63,633 nt of DNA, taken from contig JAFUIQ010000003.1 in assembly GCA_017468385.1 (NCBI GenBank), positions 1 through 63,633 on the forward strand. Direction: 5' to 3'. Shown in pieces: positions 25,741 through 34,913 of the stretch. The notes below the pieces were generated by a model. The model saw only the letters and a program-made list of their open reading frames with translations. It did not search any database and was not told the DNA's origin. Each line of letters begins with the position of its first letter. Positions within the stretch are counted from its first letter, which is position 1. The translations under genes were made by a program, and so were the position numbers. This stretch comes from Clostridia bacterium (lineage in GTDB: Bacteria > Bacillota > Clostridia > Oscillospirales > CAG-272).

Positions 25741-26877
25741 TTATTCTTCGCCGGGCAGATCCAGTCCGTCCCCGTCCTCGTCCATATCCAAAAGACGGAT
25801 GTCCAGCGGCTCGTCGTCGCCTTCCTCAAAATCGGAATTGCGCAGGCTGGCCGCCTTCTCGCGGACCAGACGCTCCACTTCCGCGCTCATCTCCGGATTG
25901 TCGTCTAAGAACTTGCGGGCGTTGTCCTTGCCCTGGCCGATGCGCTGTCCCGCGTAGGAGAACCAGGCACCGCTCTTTTCGATGATCTCAAAATTCACGG
26001 CCATATCCAGAATCTCGGAGGCCTTGGAGATGCCCTGTCCGTACAGGATATCGAATTCTGCGGTCTTGAAGGGGGGAGCCACCTTGTTCTTGACCACCTT
26101 GCAGCGGACGTGGCTGCCGTACACATCGGTGCCGTTCTTCAGATTCTCCACCTTGCGGATGTCCAGACGAACGGATGCATAGAATTTCAGTGCCTTACCG
26201 CCGGGGGTGGTTTCGGGATTGCCGTACATCACGCCCACCTTCTCACGCATCTGGTTCAGGAAGATGACGATACATTTTGTCTTGGAAACGGTGCCGGACA
26301 GCTTTCGGAGAGCCTGAGACATCAGACGTGCCTGCAGACCCACGTGAGCCGCGCCCATGTCGCCCTCGATCTCCTGCTGGGGAACCAGCGCCGCCACGGA
26401 GTCGATGACCACGATATCGATAGCACCGGAGCGAACCAGGGCCTCGCAGATCTCCAGGCCCTGCTCGCCGGAGTCGGGCTGGGAAACCAGCATGGAGTCG
26501 ATGTTGACGCCCAGCGCCTTGGCGTATACGGGATCCAGAGCGTGCTCTGCGTCGATAAAGGCGGCCTCGCCGCCGGCCTTCTGTACCTCGGCGATGGCGT
26601 GGAGAGCCAGGGTGGTCTTACCGGAGGATTCCGGTCCGTAGATTTCAATGATACGGCCACGGGGCAGTCCGCCCACGCCCAGTGCCAGATCCAGATTGAG
26701 GGATCCGGTGGGAACGGCGCTGACGGCCATGCGGGGATTGTCGCCCATCTTGATGATGGCGCCCTTGCCGTAGGCCCGCTCGATCTGGGAGATGGCGGTG
26801 CTCAGGGCTTTTTTCTTCTCTTCGGGAGTGGCGTCCACGGGGAGTGCCGGTGCGGCGGCTTTCTTGGATGATTTCAT
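25741..26877 (-). CDS. recA: Recombinase RecA
   Basis: This 378-residue protein forms filaments on single-stranded DNA for homologous recombination and SOS induction. Walker A is GPESSGKTT, the Walker B region is [11 protein letters not shown], and loop 1/loop 2 motifs include [20 protein letters not shown] and [22 protein letters not shown]. The C-terminus is acidic as usual. The start is ATG behind AAAGGAATCCTTATATT. It has its own strong promoter with an adjacent palindrome and leads the recA-recF-recX-rimO-pgsA run. Confidence 0.97.
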   Translation of the reverse strand: MKSSKKAAAPALPVDATPEEKKKALSTAISQIERAYGKGAIIKMGDNPRMAVSAVPTGSLNLDLALGVGGLPRGRIIEIYGPESSGKTTLALHAIAEVQKAGGEAAFIDAEHALDPVYAKALGVNIDSMLVSQPDSGEQGLEICEALVRSGAIDIVVIDSVAALVPQQEIEGDMGAAHVGLQARLMSQALRKLSGTVSKTKCIVIFLNQMREKVGVMYGNPETTPGGKALKFYASVRLDIRKVENLKNGTDVYGSHVRCKVVKNKVAPPFKTAEFDILYGQGISKASEILDMAVNFEIIEKSGAWFSYAGQRIGQGKDNARKFLDDNPEMSAEVERLVREKAASLRNSDFEEGDDEPLDIRLLDMDEDGDGLDLPGEE

Positions 26878-26965
26878 AATATAAGGATTCCTTTCGGACG
26901 ATAAAATACAAAATCGCCGGGCGGCATTTTGCCGAAAGCAAAAATTCCACCCAATTACTATACCT

Positions 26966-27013
26966 ATTATAACACACAAAGCAAATTTTGTCCACAACGC
27001 AAACAAAAGTTTG
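26966..27013 (-). promoter_or_regulatory. recA promoter with candidate LexA-type palindrome
   Basis: Minus-strand TGGACA (26989-26994), 17 nt, TATAAT (26966-26971). Five bases upstream of the -35 lies CAAACTTTTGTTTG (27000-27013), a perfect dyad with AAAC-N4-GTTT halves close to the clostridial SOS box. The rest of the 510-bp gap to the EF-G gene holds one family B unit and a small GCAGAT/ATCTGC hairpin (27248-27264). Confidence 0.55.
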
Positions 27014-27085
27014 TGATTTTTTGGCAGGGGATTTTTGAGGGGGTATGCTGCCGTTCCGCGATGTGCGATTTGGGCTTTCTCTAAC

Positions 27086-27111
27086 GGGGCGTCGAGGACG
27101 TCGCCCCCTAC
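27086..27111 (-). repeat. Family B repeat, single unit
   Basis: The core GGGGCGTCGAGGACGTCGCC followed by CCCTAC matches the minus-strand units of family B at 16691-16715 and 21844-21869. Confidence 0.65.
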
Positions 27112-27295
27112 GGGGATATCGTGAAATGTTCGTCTGTCTCCCGCCGCGTGGGTGACGGGGTTTTTGGTTTGCAGGGATCGTCCGCCTATCTCCATCGGCT
27201 CCCTGCCTAACGGAAAGTGCCTGATTTTGTTGAGAATCACCAAAAATGCAGATTCCATATCTGCGAAATGCCCAAAACGATCTTTGGAAAATCTA

Positions 27296-27324
27296 TTGAA
27301 AATGTGCAAAGTGTAGTGTATAAT
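27296..27324 (+). promoter_or_regulatory. Promoter of the EF-G-like gene
   Basis: TTGAAA, 17 nt, TATAAT, 65 bp before the start codon. Confidence 0.75.
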
Positions 27325-27388
27325 ATATAAAGACCGGTCTTTTTTCCGGTGAAAGTTCGTACATATAAACAAAAGGAGCATTTTCGAT

Positions 27389-29449
27389 ATGGCAAACCTT
27401 ACGACAAAATCCATCCGCAACGTAGCGCTTCTCGGACACGGCGGAAGCGGTAAAACCACTCTTGCCGAGGCGATGCTTTACGGCTCCGGCACCATCGACC
27501 GTTTCGGCAGAACCCCCGACGGTACTACGATTTGCGACTACGATACAGAAGAGATCCGCCGCGGCTTCTCCCTTTCTCTGGCCACCGCGAATCTGACGTG
27601 GAAAGATATTAAGATCAACGTCCTGGATACCCCCGGCTACCTGGATTTCTCCGGCGAAGTGCTGGAGGGCGTTCGTGTGGCGGACGCGGCTGTCATTACC
27701 ATCGACGGTAAGGCCGGTTTGGAAGTCGGCGCTGAGCTGGCGTGGGATTACGCGGTAGAGGCCGGTATTCCCCGTGCGTTCTTCGTAAACAAGTGCGACG
27801 ATCCCGATGCCAACTTCAACCGTGTGTTCAACGAGCTCCACGAAAAATTCGGCGCGGCTCTGTGTCCCGTTTTCGTTCCGATCCGTACCTCCAACAACAT
27901 TATCATGATCGATCTGATCTCCATGAAGGCGTACCGCTACAACGACAACGGTAAGCGCGAGGAGTTCATGATGCGCGACGAGTGGGAGAATCTGGCTACC
28001 TCGTATAAGGATATCCTGAACGAGGCTCTGGCCGGTACATCCGAGGAACTGATGGAGAAATACTTCGCCGGTGAGGAAATCACCCGCGACGAGGCGATCC
28101 TGGCTCTCCACGAGGGTATCATCGCCGGTTCCATCGTGCCCGTATACTGCGGCGCGGCTACCAAGATGTGGGGCGTGTACGCTCTTATGGATGCCATCGC
28201 CGAATCCTTCCCCCGTCCCACCGCCCGCAAGGTGGAACAGGACGAGGAAGGCAACGACGTGGCTATCGATGTGGAAGGCTCCGACGCGTCTATCTTTGTA
28301 TACAAGACCAGCGTAGACCAGTACGGTCTGATGTCCTTCTTCAAGGTGATGAACGGCACCTTGAAGCGGGATATGGTTTTGAAGAATCTCACCTCCGGCG
28401 CCCAGGAAAAGATGGGTCACATCTACGTGATGCGCGGCAAGAAGGCTACTGAGGTAGAGGAACTGGTATGCGGCGATCTGGGTATGATTCAGAAGCTGAC
28501 CGGCACCAAGACCGGCGACACCCTGCGTCTCACCGGCGACACCAAGTATAAGGGCATCAAATTCCCGAAGCCGTATATGACCCGCGCCATCGTTCCCGCC
28601 GCCAAGGGCGACGAGGATAAGATCTCCGGCGGTATCGCAAAGCTTCTTGACGAGGACCGCACCCTCGTTTACGAAAACAACGCAGAGACCAAGCAGATGA
28701 CCATCTCCGGTCTGGGCGATATCCATCTGGACGTTACCGTTGCCCGTCTGAAGTCCCGCTACGGCACCGGCGTGGTTCTCACCGAGCCTCGCATCGCGTA
28801 TCGCGAGTCCATCAAGGGCACCGCAGACGTGGAAGGCAAGCATAAGAAGCAGTCCGGCGGCTCCGGCCAGTACGGCCATGTAAAGATCCGCTTCTCCCGC
28901 GGTGAGGACGAGGGATTGACCTTTACCTCCTCCGTTGTGGGCGGTACGGTTCCGAAGAACTTCTATCCCGCCGTGGAGAAGGGTCTGCAGGAAGCTATGG
29001 AGCGCGGTGTTCTGGCAGGATATCCTGTGGTGAATCTGTGCGCCGATCTGTACGACGGTTCTTATCACCCCGTTGACTCCAACGAAATCTCCTTCAAGCT
29101 GGCGGCTCGCCTGGCCTATAAGGAAGGCTTGCCGAAGGCAAAGCCGATCCTGCTCGAGCCTGTGGGCACTCTGCTCGTTACCGTGCCGGATGACATGGTG
29201 GGCGATGTAATCGGTGACGTTACCAAGCGCCGCGGACGCGTGCTCGGTATGAATCCCACCGAGGGCAAGGCCGGCTACACCACCCTGGAGGCCGACGTGC
29301 CGAAGGCAGAAATGTCCGACTATGTGATCGCACTGCGCGCATCCTCTCAGGGACGCGGCCGCTTCGACTTCACCGTCAAGAGCTACGAGGAAGTTCCCGC
29401 CGCTGTTGCCCAGAAGATCATTGCCGACCACAAGGTAGAGGAAGACTAA
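27389..29449 (+). CDS. Elongation factor G-like translational GTPase (EF-G2 type)
   Basis: This 686-residue protein has all EF-G domains. G1 is GHGGSGKTT instead of the AHIDAGKT of canonical EF-G, G3 is DTPGY, and G4 is NKCD. Domain IV/V motifs such as [19 protein letters not shown] and GYPVVNL are kept. The altered P-loop places it with the EF-G-like paralogues whose exact role (translocation variant or ribosome recycling) is not settled. The start follows AAAGGAGCATTTTCGAT. It is probably monocistronic, with its own promoter and terminator. Confidence 0.9.
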   Translation: MANLTTKSIRNVALLGHGGSGKTTLAEAMLYGSGTIDRFGRTPDGTTICDYDTEEIRRGFSLSLATANLTWKDIKINVLDTPGYLDFSGEVLEGVRVADAAVITIDGKAGLEVGAELAWDYAVEAGIPRAFFVNKCDDPDANFNRVFNELHEKFGAALCPVFVPIRTSNNIIMIDLISMKAYRYNDNGKREEFMMRDEWENLATSYKDILNEALAGTSEELMEKYFAGEEITRDEAILALHEGIIAGSIVPVYCGAATKMWGVYALMDAIAESFPRPTARKVEQDEEGNDVAIDVEGSDASIFVYKTSVDQYGLMSFFKVMNGTLKRDMVLKNLTSGAQEKMGHIYVMRGKKATEVEELVCGDLGMIQKLTGTKTGDTLRLTGDTKYKGIKFPKPYMTRAIVPAAKGDEDKISGGIAKLLDEDRTLVYENNAETKQMTISGLGDIHLDVTVARLKSRYGTGVVLTEPRIAYRESIKGTADVEGKHKKQSGGSGQYGHVKIRFSRGEDEGLTFTSSVVGGTVPKNFYPAVEKGLQEAMERGVLAGYPVVNLCADLYDGSYHPVDSNEISFKLAARLAYKEGLPKAKPILLEPVGTLLVTVPDDMVGDVIGDVTKRRGRVLGMNPTEGKAGYTTLEADVPKAEMSDYVIALRASSQGRGRFDFTVKSYEEVPAAVAQKIIADHKVEED

Positions 29450-29459
29450 TCATACATAA

Positions 29460-29494
29460 ACGGGGCTGCCGCCATGCGGCGGCCCTATTTTACG
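29460..29494 (+). terminator. Terminator after the EF-G-like gene
   Basis: GGGCTGCCGC pairs with GCGGCGGCCC, followed by TATTTTA. Confidence 0.8.
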
Positions 29495-29509
29495 GATTGG
29501 GAGGATTTT

Positions 29510-30997
29510 ATGAAAAAATATATTCTTGCCCTGGATGAAGGCACCACCAGCACCCGGGCGATTTTGTTCGATCGGGCGGGGGGGATCGTGTCCACGGCCC
29601 AAAGAGAGTTCCCCAGCCAGTATCCCCAGCCGGGGTGGGTGGAGCAGGATGCCCAGGAGATCTACGCCGCCCAGTACGCCACTTTGACGGAATCCCTGGT
29701 GCGGTGCGGGGCGGAGATGCAGGAGGTGGCAGCCATCGGCATCACCAATCAGAGAGAAACCGTGGTGGTGTGGGATCGGCACACGGGCAAGCCGCTTTGC
29801 CCTGCCATCGTGTGGCAGTGCCGCCGCACGGCGGATCTTTGCCGGAAGCTGGAGGAGGATGGCCTTGCTCCCATGATCGCCGATAAGACGGGTTTGCGTC
29901 CCGATGCCTATTTCTCCGCCACCAAATTGGCGTGGATCCTGGATCACGTGGATGGCGCCCGTGCCGCCGCCGAGGCGGGGGATGCCCTGTTCGGTACCAT
30001 CGATACCTGGCTCCTTTGGAAGCTGTCCGGCGGCGTCCTCCACAAAACGGATGCCACCAACGCCAGCCGCACCATGCTGTACAACATCCACACCCAGGAT
30101 TGGGATGAGGATCTTCTGAAACTGTTCCATATCCCCCGGGCCATGCTGCCCCAGGTCTGCCCCAGCGGATCCTTCTTCGGGGATGTACATATCCTCGGCA
30201 CCACGGTGCCCGTGTGCGCCATGGCGGGCGATCAGCAGGCCGCTCTCTTCGGGCAGGGATGTTTTGCTCCCGGTGAGGGCAAAAATACCTACGGTACGGG
30301 ATGTTTTCTGCTGGTGAACTGCGGTACACAGGCCGTGCAGTCGAAATCCGGCATGCTGACCACCGTGGCCGCCACCCTGACGGGAGAGGATCCCCAGTAC
30401 GCCCTGGAGGGCAGTGTGTTCGTGGGCGGTGCGGTGATCCAGTGGCTCAGGGACGCCATGGGCCTGATCACGGAGGCCCGGGACAGCGCCTATTTTGCAT
30501 CAAAAGTCAAAGACAACGAGGGCGTGTATCTGGTGCCCGCCTTTACCGGGCTGGGTGCTCCCCATTGGGATATGTATGCCCGGGGCACCCTCGTGGGCAT
30601 GACCCGCGCCAGCGGACGGAATCACATCATCCGGGCCGCGCTGGAGTCCATTGCCTACCAGACGGAGGATATTCTGCAGGCCATCTCCGCCGACGCGGGC
30701 ATGGAGATGCGGGATCTGAAGGTGGACGGCGGCGCGTCTGCCAACGATCTGCTGATGCAGTTCCAGGCCGATATTTCCCACGTCCGCGTGATCCGCCCCG
30801 CCTCGGCAGAAGCAACCGCCCGCGGTGCCGCCTATCTGGCGGGACTCAGCTGCGGATTCTGGCAAAGCCGGGAGGATCTGCCCCTCATGGCGGACAGCAA
30901 GAGTTACTCCCCCGTCATGGAGGAGTCGGAGCGATCCCGCCTGCTGGACGGATGGCACCGTGCCGTCCGTGCCGCCCGCGCCTGGGCGGAGGAATAA
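29510..30997 (+). CDS. glpK: Glycerol kinase
   Basis: This 495-residue FGGY-family enzyme phosphorylates glycerol to glycerol 3-phosphate in the cytoplasm. It carries LALDEGTTSTRAILFD (phosphate 1 loop), ITNQRETVVVWDRHTG, the FGGY signature GVYLVPAFTGLGAPHWDMYARG and LKVDGGASANDLLMQFQADI. The start follows GGGAGGATTTT. No glycerol facilitator or dehydrogenase lies next to it, but a glycerophosphodiester phosphodiesterase and a glycerol-1-phosphate dehydrogenase occur further along. Confidence 0.96.
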   Translation: MKKYILALDEGTTSTRAILFDRAGGIVSTAQREFPSQYPQPGWVEQDAQEIYAAQYATLTESLVRCGAEMQEVAAIGITNQRETVVVWDRHTGKPLCPAIVWQCRRTADLCRKLEEDGLAPMIADKTGLRPDAYFSATKLAWILDHVDGARAAAEAGDALFGTIDTWLLWKLSGGVLHKTDATNASRTMLYNIHTQDWDEDLLKLFHIPRAMLPQVCPSGSFFGDVHILGTTVPVCAMAGDQQAALFGQGCFAPGEGKNTYGTGCFLLVNCGTQAVQSKSGMLTTVAATLTGEDPQYALEGSVFVGGAVIQWLRDAMGLITEARDSAYFASKVKDNEGVYLVPAFTGLGAPHWDMYARGTLVGMTRASGRNHIIRAALESIAYQTEDILQAISADAGMEMRDLKVDGGASANDLLMQFQADISHVRVIRPASAEATARGAAYLAGLSCGFWQSREDLPLMADSKSYSPVMEESERSRLLDGWHRAVRAARAWAEE

Positions 30998-31005
30998 TCT
31001 CATGA

Positions 31006-31036
31006 GAAACCGCGGTTTTGCCGCGGTTTCTGTTTT
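31006..31036 (+). terminator. Terminator after glpK
   Basis: GAAACCGCGG and CCGCGGTTTC pair around TTTTG, followed by TGTTTTG. Confidence 0.85.
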
Positions 31037-31376
31037 GTCTATGAAAGACAACCACCTGCTATGCAGGCGGCAACAAAAAGCTTTAGCAAAGAAAAGTTGC
31101 GGCGAAGGCGTGCCTTCTCCTGCGGGAGAAGGGGGACCGTTCGCATGCGAACGGTGGATGAGGAGTAATAATAAATAGTTTGTATAGACACCTCATCCGT
31201 CATCCGCTGCGCGGATGCCACCTTCCCCCACTGGGGAAGGCTATGATGTCATACCGCATTTGCGGCGGCAGGGCAAGTGATGCGAGTGATAGAATATCGT
31301 GCGTCTTTAGATGCTTGCCGGCAATAGCCCCTTATAGGGGCAGAGCAAGCCTCCGGCTTTGCCGGAGGTCCTGACC
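31036..31376 (+). repeat. Family A palindromic repeat, complete ~340-bp copy
   Basis: This copy matches the partial copy at 1-138 on its left and the 4.8 kb copy on its right half. It holds CCTTCTCC/GGAGAAGG, an inner hairpin, GGATGAGG, a 20-nt spacer, then the inverted unit CCTCATCC, CATCCG/CGGATG and CCTTCCCC/GGGGAAGG, and the same tail. Relative to 4.8 kb the inner stem changes on both sides (CATCCG/CGGATG versus CATCTG/CAGATG). Confidence 0.9.
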
Positions 31377-31380
31377 CCTA

Positions 31381-31437
31381 TTATTTATCGTAATACGATA
31401 AATAATTATTGACACACGAGAAATTCCGCGGTATAAT
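31381..31437 (+). promoter_or_regulatory. Promoter and long palindromic operator of the DUF2975-HTH pair
   Basis: The perfect inverted repeat TTATTTATCG-N5-CGATAAATAA (31381-31405) ends 3 bp before TTGACA (31409-31414), which is followed after 17 nt by TATAAT (31432-31437). The position suggests a regulator-binding site, most simply for the HTH protein of the pair. Confidence 0.75.
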
Positions 31438-31464
31438 GAAAGAAAAACGCGGAGGATTTTTCCT

Positions 31465-31929
31465 ATGCTGAAACCTATTTCCCTTTGGATACGGCTCGCC
31501 TTGCTTCTGATGCTGGCGGCGGTGGCCGCCATGTGCATCTTCTGGATGCCCACGGCGGTGGATTATGCATCCGATTTTCTTGGATGGGCATCCCGTCCCG
31601 TTTTGTACGCCCTTGGCGGCATGATCGCCTTGGTGATGGCCGTGGTGCTGATTCTGGCGTTCCGCCTGCCCTGGGCCATCGACGCGGACTGCATCTTCCA
31701 CGCCCGCACCGCGGGACTTTTGAAGGGCATCGCGGCTCTGCTTGGCGGGGATTGCCTGCTCTTCGGCGGCGTGGCGGTTGCCTTGCTGACGGCGGGGGAT
31801 ATTCTCCTTGCCCCGGTGCTGCTCTTTGTGGACGGGATCGGTTTCTGCCTTACCTTGATGCTGTTTGTGCTGGCGGATTACGTGGGCCGTGCGGCCATCC
31901 TGAAAGAGGAGGCGGACGGAACTCTATGA
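31465..31929 (+). CDS. DUF2975-type four-helix membrane protein
   Basis: This 154-residue protein has four predicted membrane segments at roughly residues 8-28, 44-66, 91-113 and 120-142, in the layout of DUF2975 proteins. Such proteins are usually encoded together with a small YozG-like XRE regulator, as here, where the genes overlap by 4 bp (ATGA). The function is unknown; a membrane partner that controls the regulator is one possibility. The start follows GGAGGATTTTTCCT. Confidence 0.8.
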   Translation: MLKPISLWIRLALLLMLAAVAAMCIFWMPTAVDYASDFLGWASRPVLYALGGMIALVMAVVLILAFRLPWAIDADCIFHARTAGLLKGIAALLGGDCLLFGGVAVALLTAGDILLAPVLLFVDGIGFCLTLMLFVLADYVGRAAILKEEADGTL

Positions 31930-32153
31930 TCGTAGTACATATTGACGTAATGCTGGCCAAGCGGAAGATGAGTGTGGGGGAGCTTTCGGAAAAGGTGGGC
32001 TTCACCATGGCCAATGTGTCCCTGCTGAAAAACGGGAAGATCAAGGCGCTGAAATTGTCCACGCTGGACAAGCTGTGCCGGGTGCTGGATTGCCAGGTGG
32101 CGGATCTGCTGACGTACGTGCCGGGGGATGGGGAGGATGAGGACGATGTATGA
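31926..32153 (+). CDS. Small YozG-like XRE-family regulator
   Basis: This 75-residue protein is almost entirely an HTH domain: MSVGELSEKVGFTMANVSLLKNGKIKALKLSTLDKLCRVLDCQVADLLTY. It overlaps the DUF2975 gene by 4 bp and the next flavoprotein gene by 8 bp, so the three are co-translated. It probably regulates its own operon through the palindrome at 31381-31405. Confidence 0.88.
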   Translation: MIVVHIDVMLAKRKMSVGELSEKVGFTMANVSLLKNGKIKALKLSTLDKLCRVLDCQVADLLTYVPGDGEDEDDV

Positions 32154-33204
32154 CGTGGCCGTCATCGGTGCCGGCCCGGCGGGGGCGGTGTTTGCCGCGG
32201 AACTGGCGGCGGCGGATCCCGCAAGAAAAATCCTGCTCATCGACGGAATCGGCGATGGCAAGGGCAAGATGTGCGGGGGCCTTTTGGCACCGGATGCCCA
32301 GAAAGTGCTGGCGAAATTGAATCTGACCCTGCCCAATTCCACGCTGGCCGATCCCCAGATTTTTGCCGTGGAGACGGTGGATCTGGTGCCCCGCCGCGTG
32401 CGGCATTATACCCGCCACTATCTCAATATGGATCGGGCCGCCTTTGACGCGTGGCTGCTCTCCCGGGTGCCCCCGTCGGTGACGGTGGTGGCGGGACGGT
32501 GCTTCGCCGTGACGGAGGAGGGCGGGGAATATCGCCTGCGTATCCGGCGCAAGGATGGGGTTTTTGAGGAAACCGCCGCCTGCCTGGTGGGGGCGGACGG
32601 GGCCAATTCCCTGGTGCGCCGCCGCTTTTTTCAGGATACCATGCTCCGCTACGTGGCTCTGCAGGAGTGGTACAGCGGTGATGTGGAAAACATCCCCCAT
32701 TACGCCTGCGTGTTTGATGCGAAAACCAGCGACAGCTGCTCCTGGACTATCCGCAAGGATGGGCTGGCCCTGTTCGGCGGCGCATTCCGGCGAGAGGGAT
32801 GCCGATCCGCCTTCGCGGAGCAGAAATCCCGCCTGGAATCCCATCTGGGCCAGCCTTTCGGGGATCCTGTGCGGCGGGAGGGGTGCTTTGTGGCATCGCC
32901 CCGAAAATGGCGGGATTTTATCCCCGGCCGGCCGGGGGTGTATCTGTGCGGGGAGGCGGCGGGATTCATCAGCGCCAGCTCCTTTGAGGGGATCAGCTCC
33001 GCCATCCTCAGCGGAAAACTGCTGGCGGAATCCTTCCTCGGCGGAAAAAATCCCCGGGAAATCTTTCAGCGGTACCGGCGGAAAACCCTCCCCTTGCGGC
33101 TGAAGCTGTGGTGCAAGATTCCGAAGATGCACATTCTGTGCTCGCCCGTCCTGCGCTCGCTCATCATGCGCAGCGGCATACAAAGCGTGAAGCGGTACAG
33201 ATAA
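32146..33204 (+). CDS. FAD-dependent oxidoreductase, geranylgeranyl-reductase-like
   Basis: This 352-residue flavoprotein starts with the dinucleotide-binding motif VAVIGAGPAGAVFAAELA, has a conserved KMCGGLLAPDA segment near residue 43, and a second FAD motif PGVYLCGEAAGFISASSFEGISSAI. This is the pattern of the geranylgeranyl reductase/digeranylgeranylglycerophospholipid reductase-like family, which reduce isoprenoid chains or act as quinone-linked dehydrogenases. The start at 32146 follows GGAGG at 9 nt; 32137 is an alternative. The substrate is unknown; a glycerol-1-phosphate dehydrogenase elsewhere in the window is suggestive but not linked. Confidence 0.78.
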   Translation: MYDVAVIGAGPAGAVFAAELAAADPARKILLIDGIGDGKGKMCGGLLAPDAQKVLAKLNLTLPNSTLADPQIFAVETVDLVPRRVRHYTRHYLNMDRAAFDAWLLSRVPPSVTVVAGRCFAVTEEGGEYRLRIRRKDGVFEETAACLVGADGANSLVRRRFFQDTMLRYVALQEWYSGDVENIPHYACVFDAKTSDSCSWTIRKDGLALFGGAFRREGCRSAFAEQKSRLESHLGQPFGDPVRREGCFVASPRKWRDFIPGRPGVYLCGEAAGFISASSFEGISSAILSGKLLAESFLGGKNPREIFQRYRRKTLPLRLKLWCKIPKMHILCSPVLRSLIMRSGIQSVKRYR

Positions 33205-33298
33205 GTATACCGAAAAATTTTTTCAAAACCCTCTTAACCGTTTTGTCCTTTGGGCGACTATATGTATGAAGGCGCCTGAAACGGAAATGGAGAAGCAA

Positions 33299-34873
33299 AT
33301 GGATCGTATAAAACTGGATGCACGGATAAGCGAGAATATGAAGTCTATCTTCGGCTTTGCTCTGACAAGGCTGGGGAATGTACAGGAAGCGGAAGACCTT
33401 GCCGGCGATATTCTGTACGCGCTCATCCGATCGGCCGGAAATCTGAAAGACGAGGATCGCTTTTACGGATTTATGTGGAAGATTGCCGAGAACACCTATA
33501 AGGATTATCTCCGCAAAAAATCCAAAAGAACTCCCCTCACAGCAGAACTGGACGAAAATATTCCCGACGAGTCGGAGAGTGCCGAGCAGACAATGATCAG
33601 ACAGGAAGAATTGAATCTTCTTCGGCGGGAATTGTCCCTTTTGTCCAAGCAATACCGGGATGCCACGGTTTTATACTATATCCAAAACCTCTCTTGCTCC
33701 GAAGTGGCAGAAAAACTGCAGATCAGCACGGAAATGGTGAAATACTATCTGTTCCGTGCCAGAAAAATTATCAGAGAGGGTATGAATATGGAAAGAGTAT
33801 ACGGTGAAAAAAGTTACCGTCCGGGCATTTTTGAGATTGATTTTTGGGGCTCAAAAGCAGGAGAGGATAGTGCCTACCGCGATTTTCAAAAAAGAAAAAT
33901 CAAGGGCAATATCCTGCTTGCGGCGTATTACGGCCCTGTGACGGCGCAGGAAATCAGCATGGAGTTGGGCGTGGCGCTTCCGTATCTGGAAGATGAGATT
34001 CGACTGCTCATGAAGCCGCAGTATCTTGTGTGCAATAACGGAAAGTATCTGACCAACATTCCCATCTTCACCCAGGAATGTACGGAGAAGATCGATGGAG
34101 AACTGCGGGGGCTGACTGAGGAAACCGCGAAAAAATTTATCGAGGCGGCGGATGCGTTTGACGCTCGCTTCGGCGATCGGTTTGCCGATGAGAATCTGTC
34201 CCGCTGGCAGAAGGTGCTCTTGTGCATGCATTATTCGATTATGAAAACGGAGCGTGATTTCAAAAAGAATCACGGCGAACTGCCAAAAGGAGGCCCCTAT
34301 TCCCTCATCAACGGCGGCGGCGGTCAGGGTGTAATCTGGGGCCGGAGCTTTGATTGCGAGGCGAATAACGGACTGCCGCATGGCATCCAAGGACTGTATA
34401 ACGGATGCGTTTCCGGCGACAAAAGGGGCAGCGTGATCGCTATGAATTTTCTGCAAACATTGAACGCACAGCATTTCGAGTACGGTATGACCGATGCCCT
34501 TGTGGGCGCGGCGGTGGACTGCGGTGTCAATTTGTCACAGGATCGCCGAGAACTTTTGGACCGTCTGGGCTATATGAAAAACGGCAAAAGCAATTTTCCC
34601 GTTTGGACATATGAGGAATACCGGGAGCTGCAGGAGATCCTTGCGGAGCGGATTGCCCTTGTCACTGCCTTGAATCGCAAAACCTCCGAGATCGCGGCCC
34701 GTGTGACCGCGGATCTGGCTCCCGCACACATCCGCAGCAGTGCGGAATACGTGGGCGCGCTGGTCTATCGCTTCAACAGTATGGATAATCTGGCAAGTGT
34801 GCTGTTCGATATGGGATGGCTGAAATCCGTGGACGATAAGGAAAAGCCGGCGGTTTGTGTGGTGACCAACTGA
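33299..34873 (+). CDS. ECF-type sigma factor with ~350-residue C-terminal extension
   Basis: The first ~170 residues of this 524-residue protein are an ECF sigma factor: region 2 (FALTRLGNVQEAEDLAGDILYALI, FYGFMWKIAENTYKDYLRKK) and region 4 (LSKQYRDATVLYYIQNLSCSEVAEKLQISTEMVKYYLFRARKIIREG). The rest begins with a winged-helix-like stretch (GNILLAAYYGPVTAQEISMELGVALPYLEDEIRLLMK) and continues into a long domain I cannot name. The start after GGAGAAGCAA is preferred to one 11 codons upstream. No anti-sigma gene adjoins, so the C-terminus may regulate it. Confidence 0.8.
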   Translation: MDRIKLDARISENMKSIFGFALTRLGNVQEAEDLAGDILYALIRSAGNLKDEDRFYGFMWKIAENTYKDYLRKKSKRTPLTAELDENIPDESESAEQTMIRQEELNLLRRELSLLSKQYRDATVLYYIQNLSCSEVAEKLQISTEMVKYYLFRARKIIREGMNMERVYGEKSYRPGIFEIDFWGSKAGEDSAYRDFQKRKIKGNILLAAYYGPVTAQEISMELGVALPYLEDEIRLLMKPQYLVCNNGKYLTNIPIFTQECTEKIDGELRGLTEETAKKFIEAADAFDARFGDRFADENLSRWQKVLLCMHYSIMKTERDFKKNHGELPKGGPYSLINGGGGQGVIWGRSFDCEANNGLPHGIQGLYNGCVSGDKRGSVIAMNFLQTLNAQHFEYGMTDALVGAAVDCGVNLSQDRRELLDRLGYMKNGKSNFPVWTYEEYRELQEILAERIALVTALNRKTSEIAARVTADLAPAHIRSSAEYVGALVYRFNSMDNLASVLFDMGWLKSVDDKEKPAVCVVTN

Positions 34874-34880
34874 ATCCAAT

Positions 34881-34909
34881 AAAAAAAGAGCCCGAGAGGG
34901 CTCTTTTTT
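34881..34909. terminator. Bidirectional terminator
   Basis: AAAAAAAGAGCCC and GGGCTCTTTTTT pair. It lies between the converging sigma factor and XRE genes. Confidence 0.9.
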
Positions 34910-34913
34910 GGAG

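Noticed and set aside
26878..27459. Upstream in-frame extension of recA by about 190 codons
   Set aside because: The recA promoter and a good ribosome binding site lie inside it, and RecA length is normal from 26877.
27293..29431. A 712-codon open frame antisense to the EF-G-like gene
   Set aside because: The plus-strand gene is certain from its GTPase motifs; the antisense product has no family features.
31180..31374. Short open frame shared by the family A copies at 5.0 and 31.2 kb
   Set aside because: The sequence is kept because the copies are near-identical; there is no ribosome binding site and it runs through hairpins.
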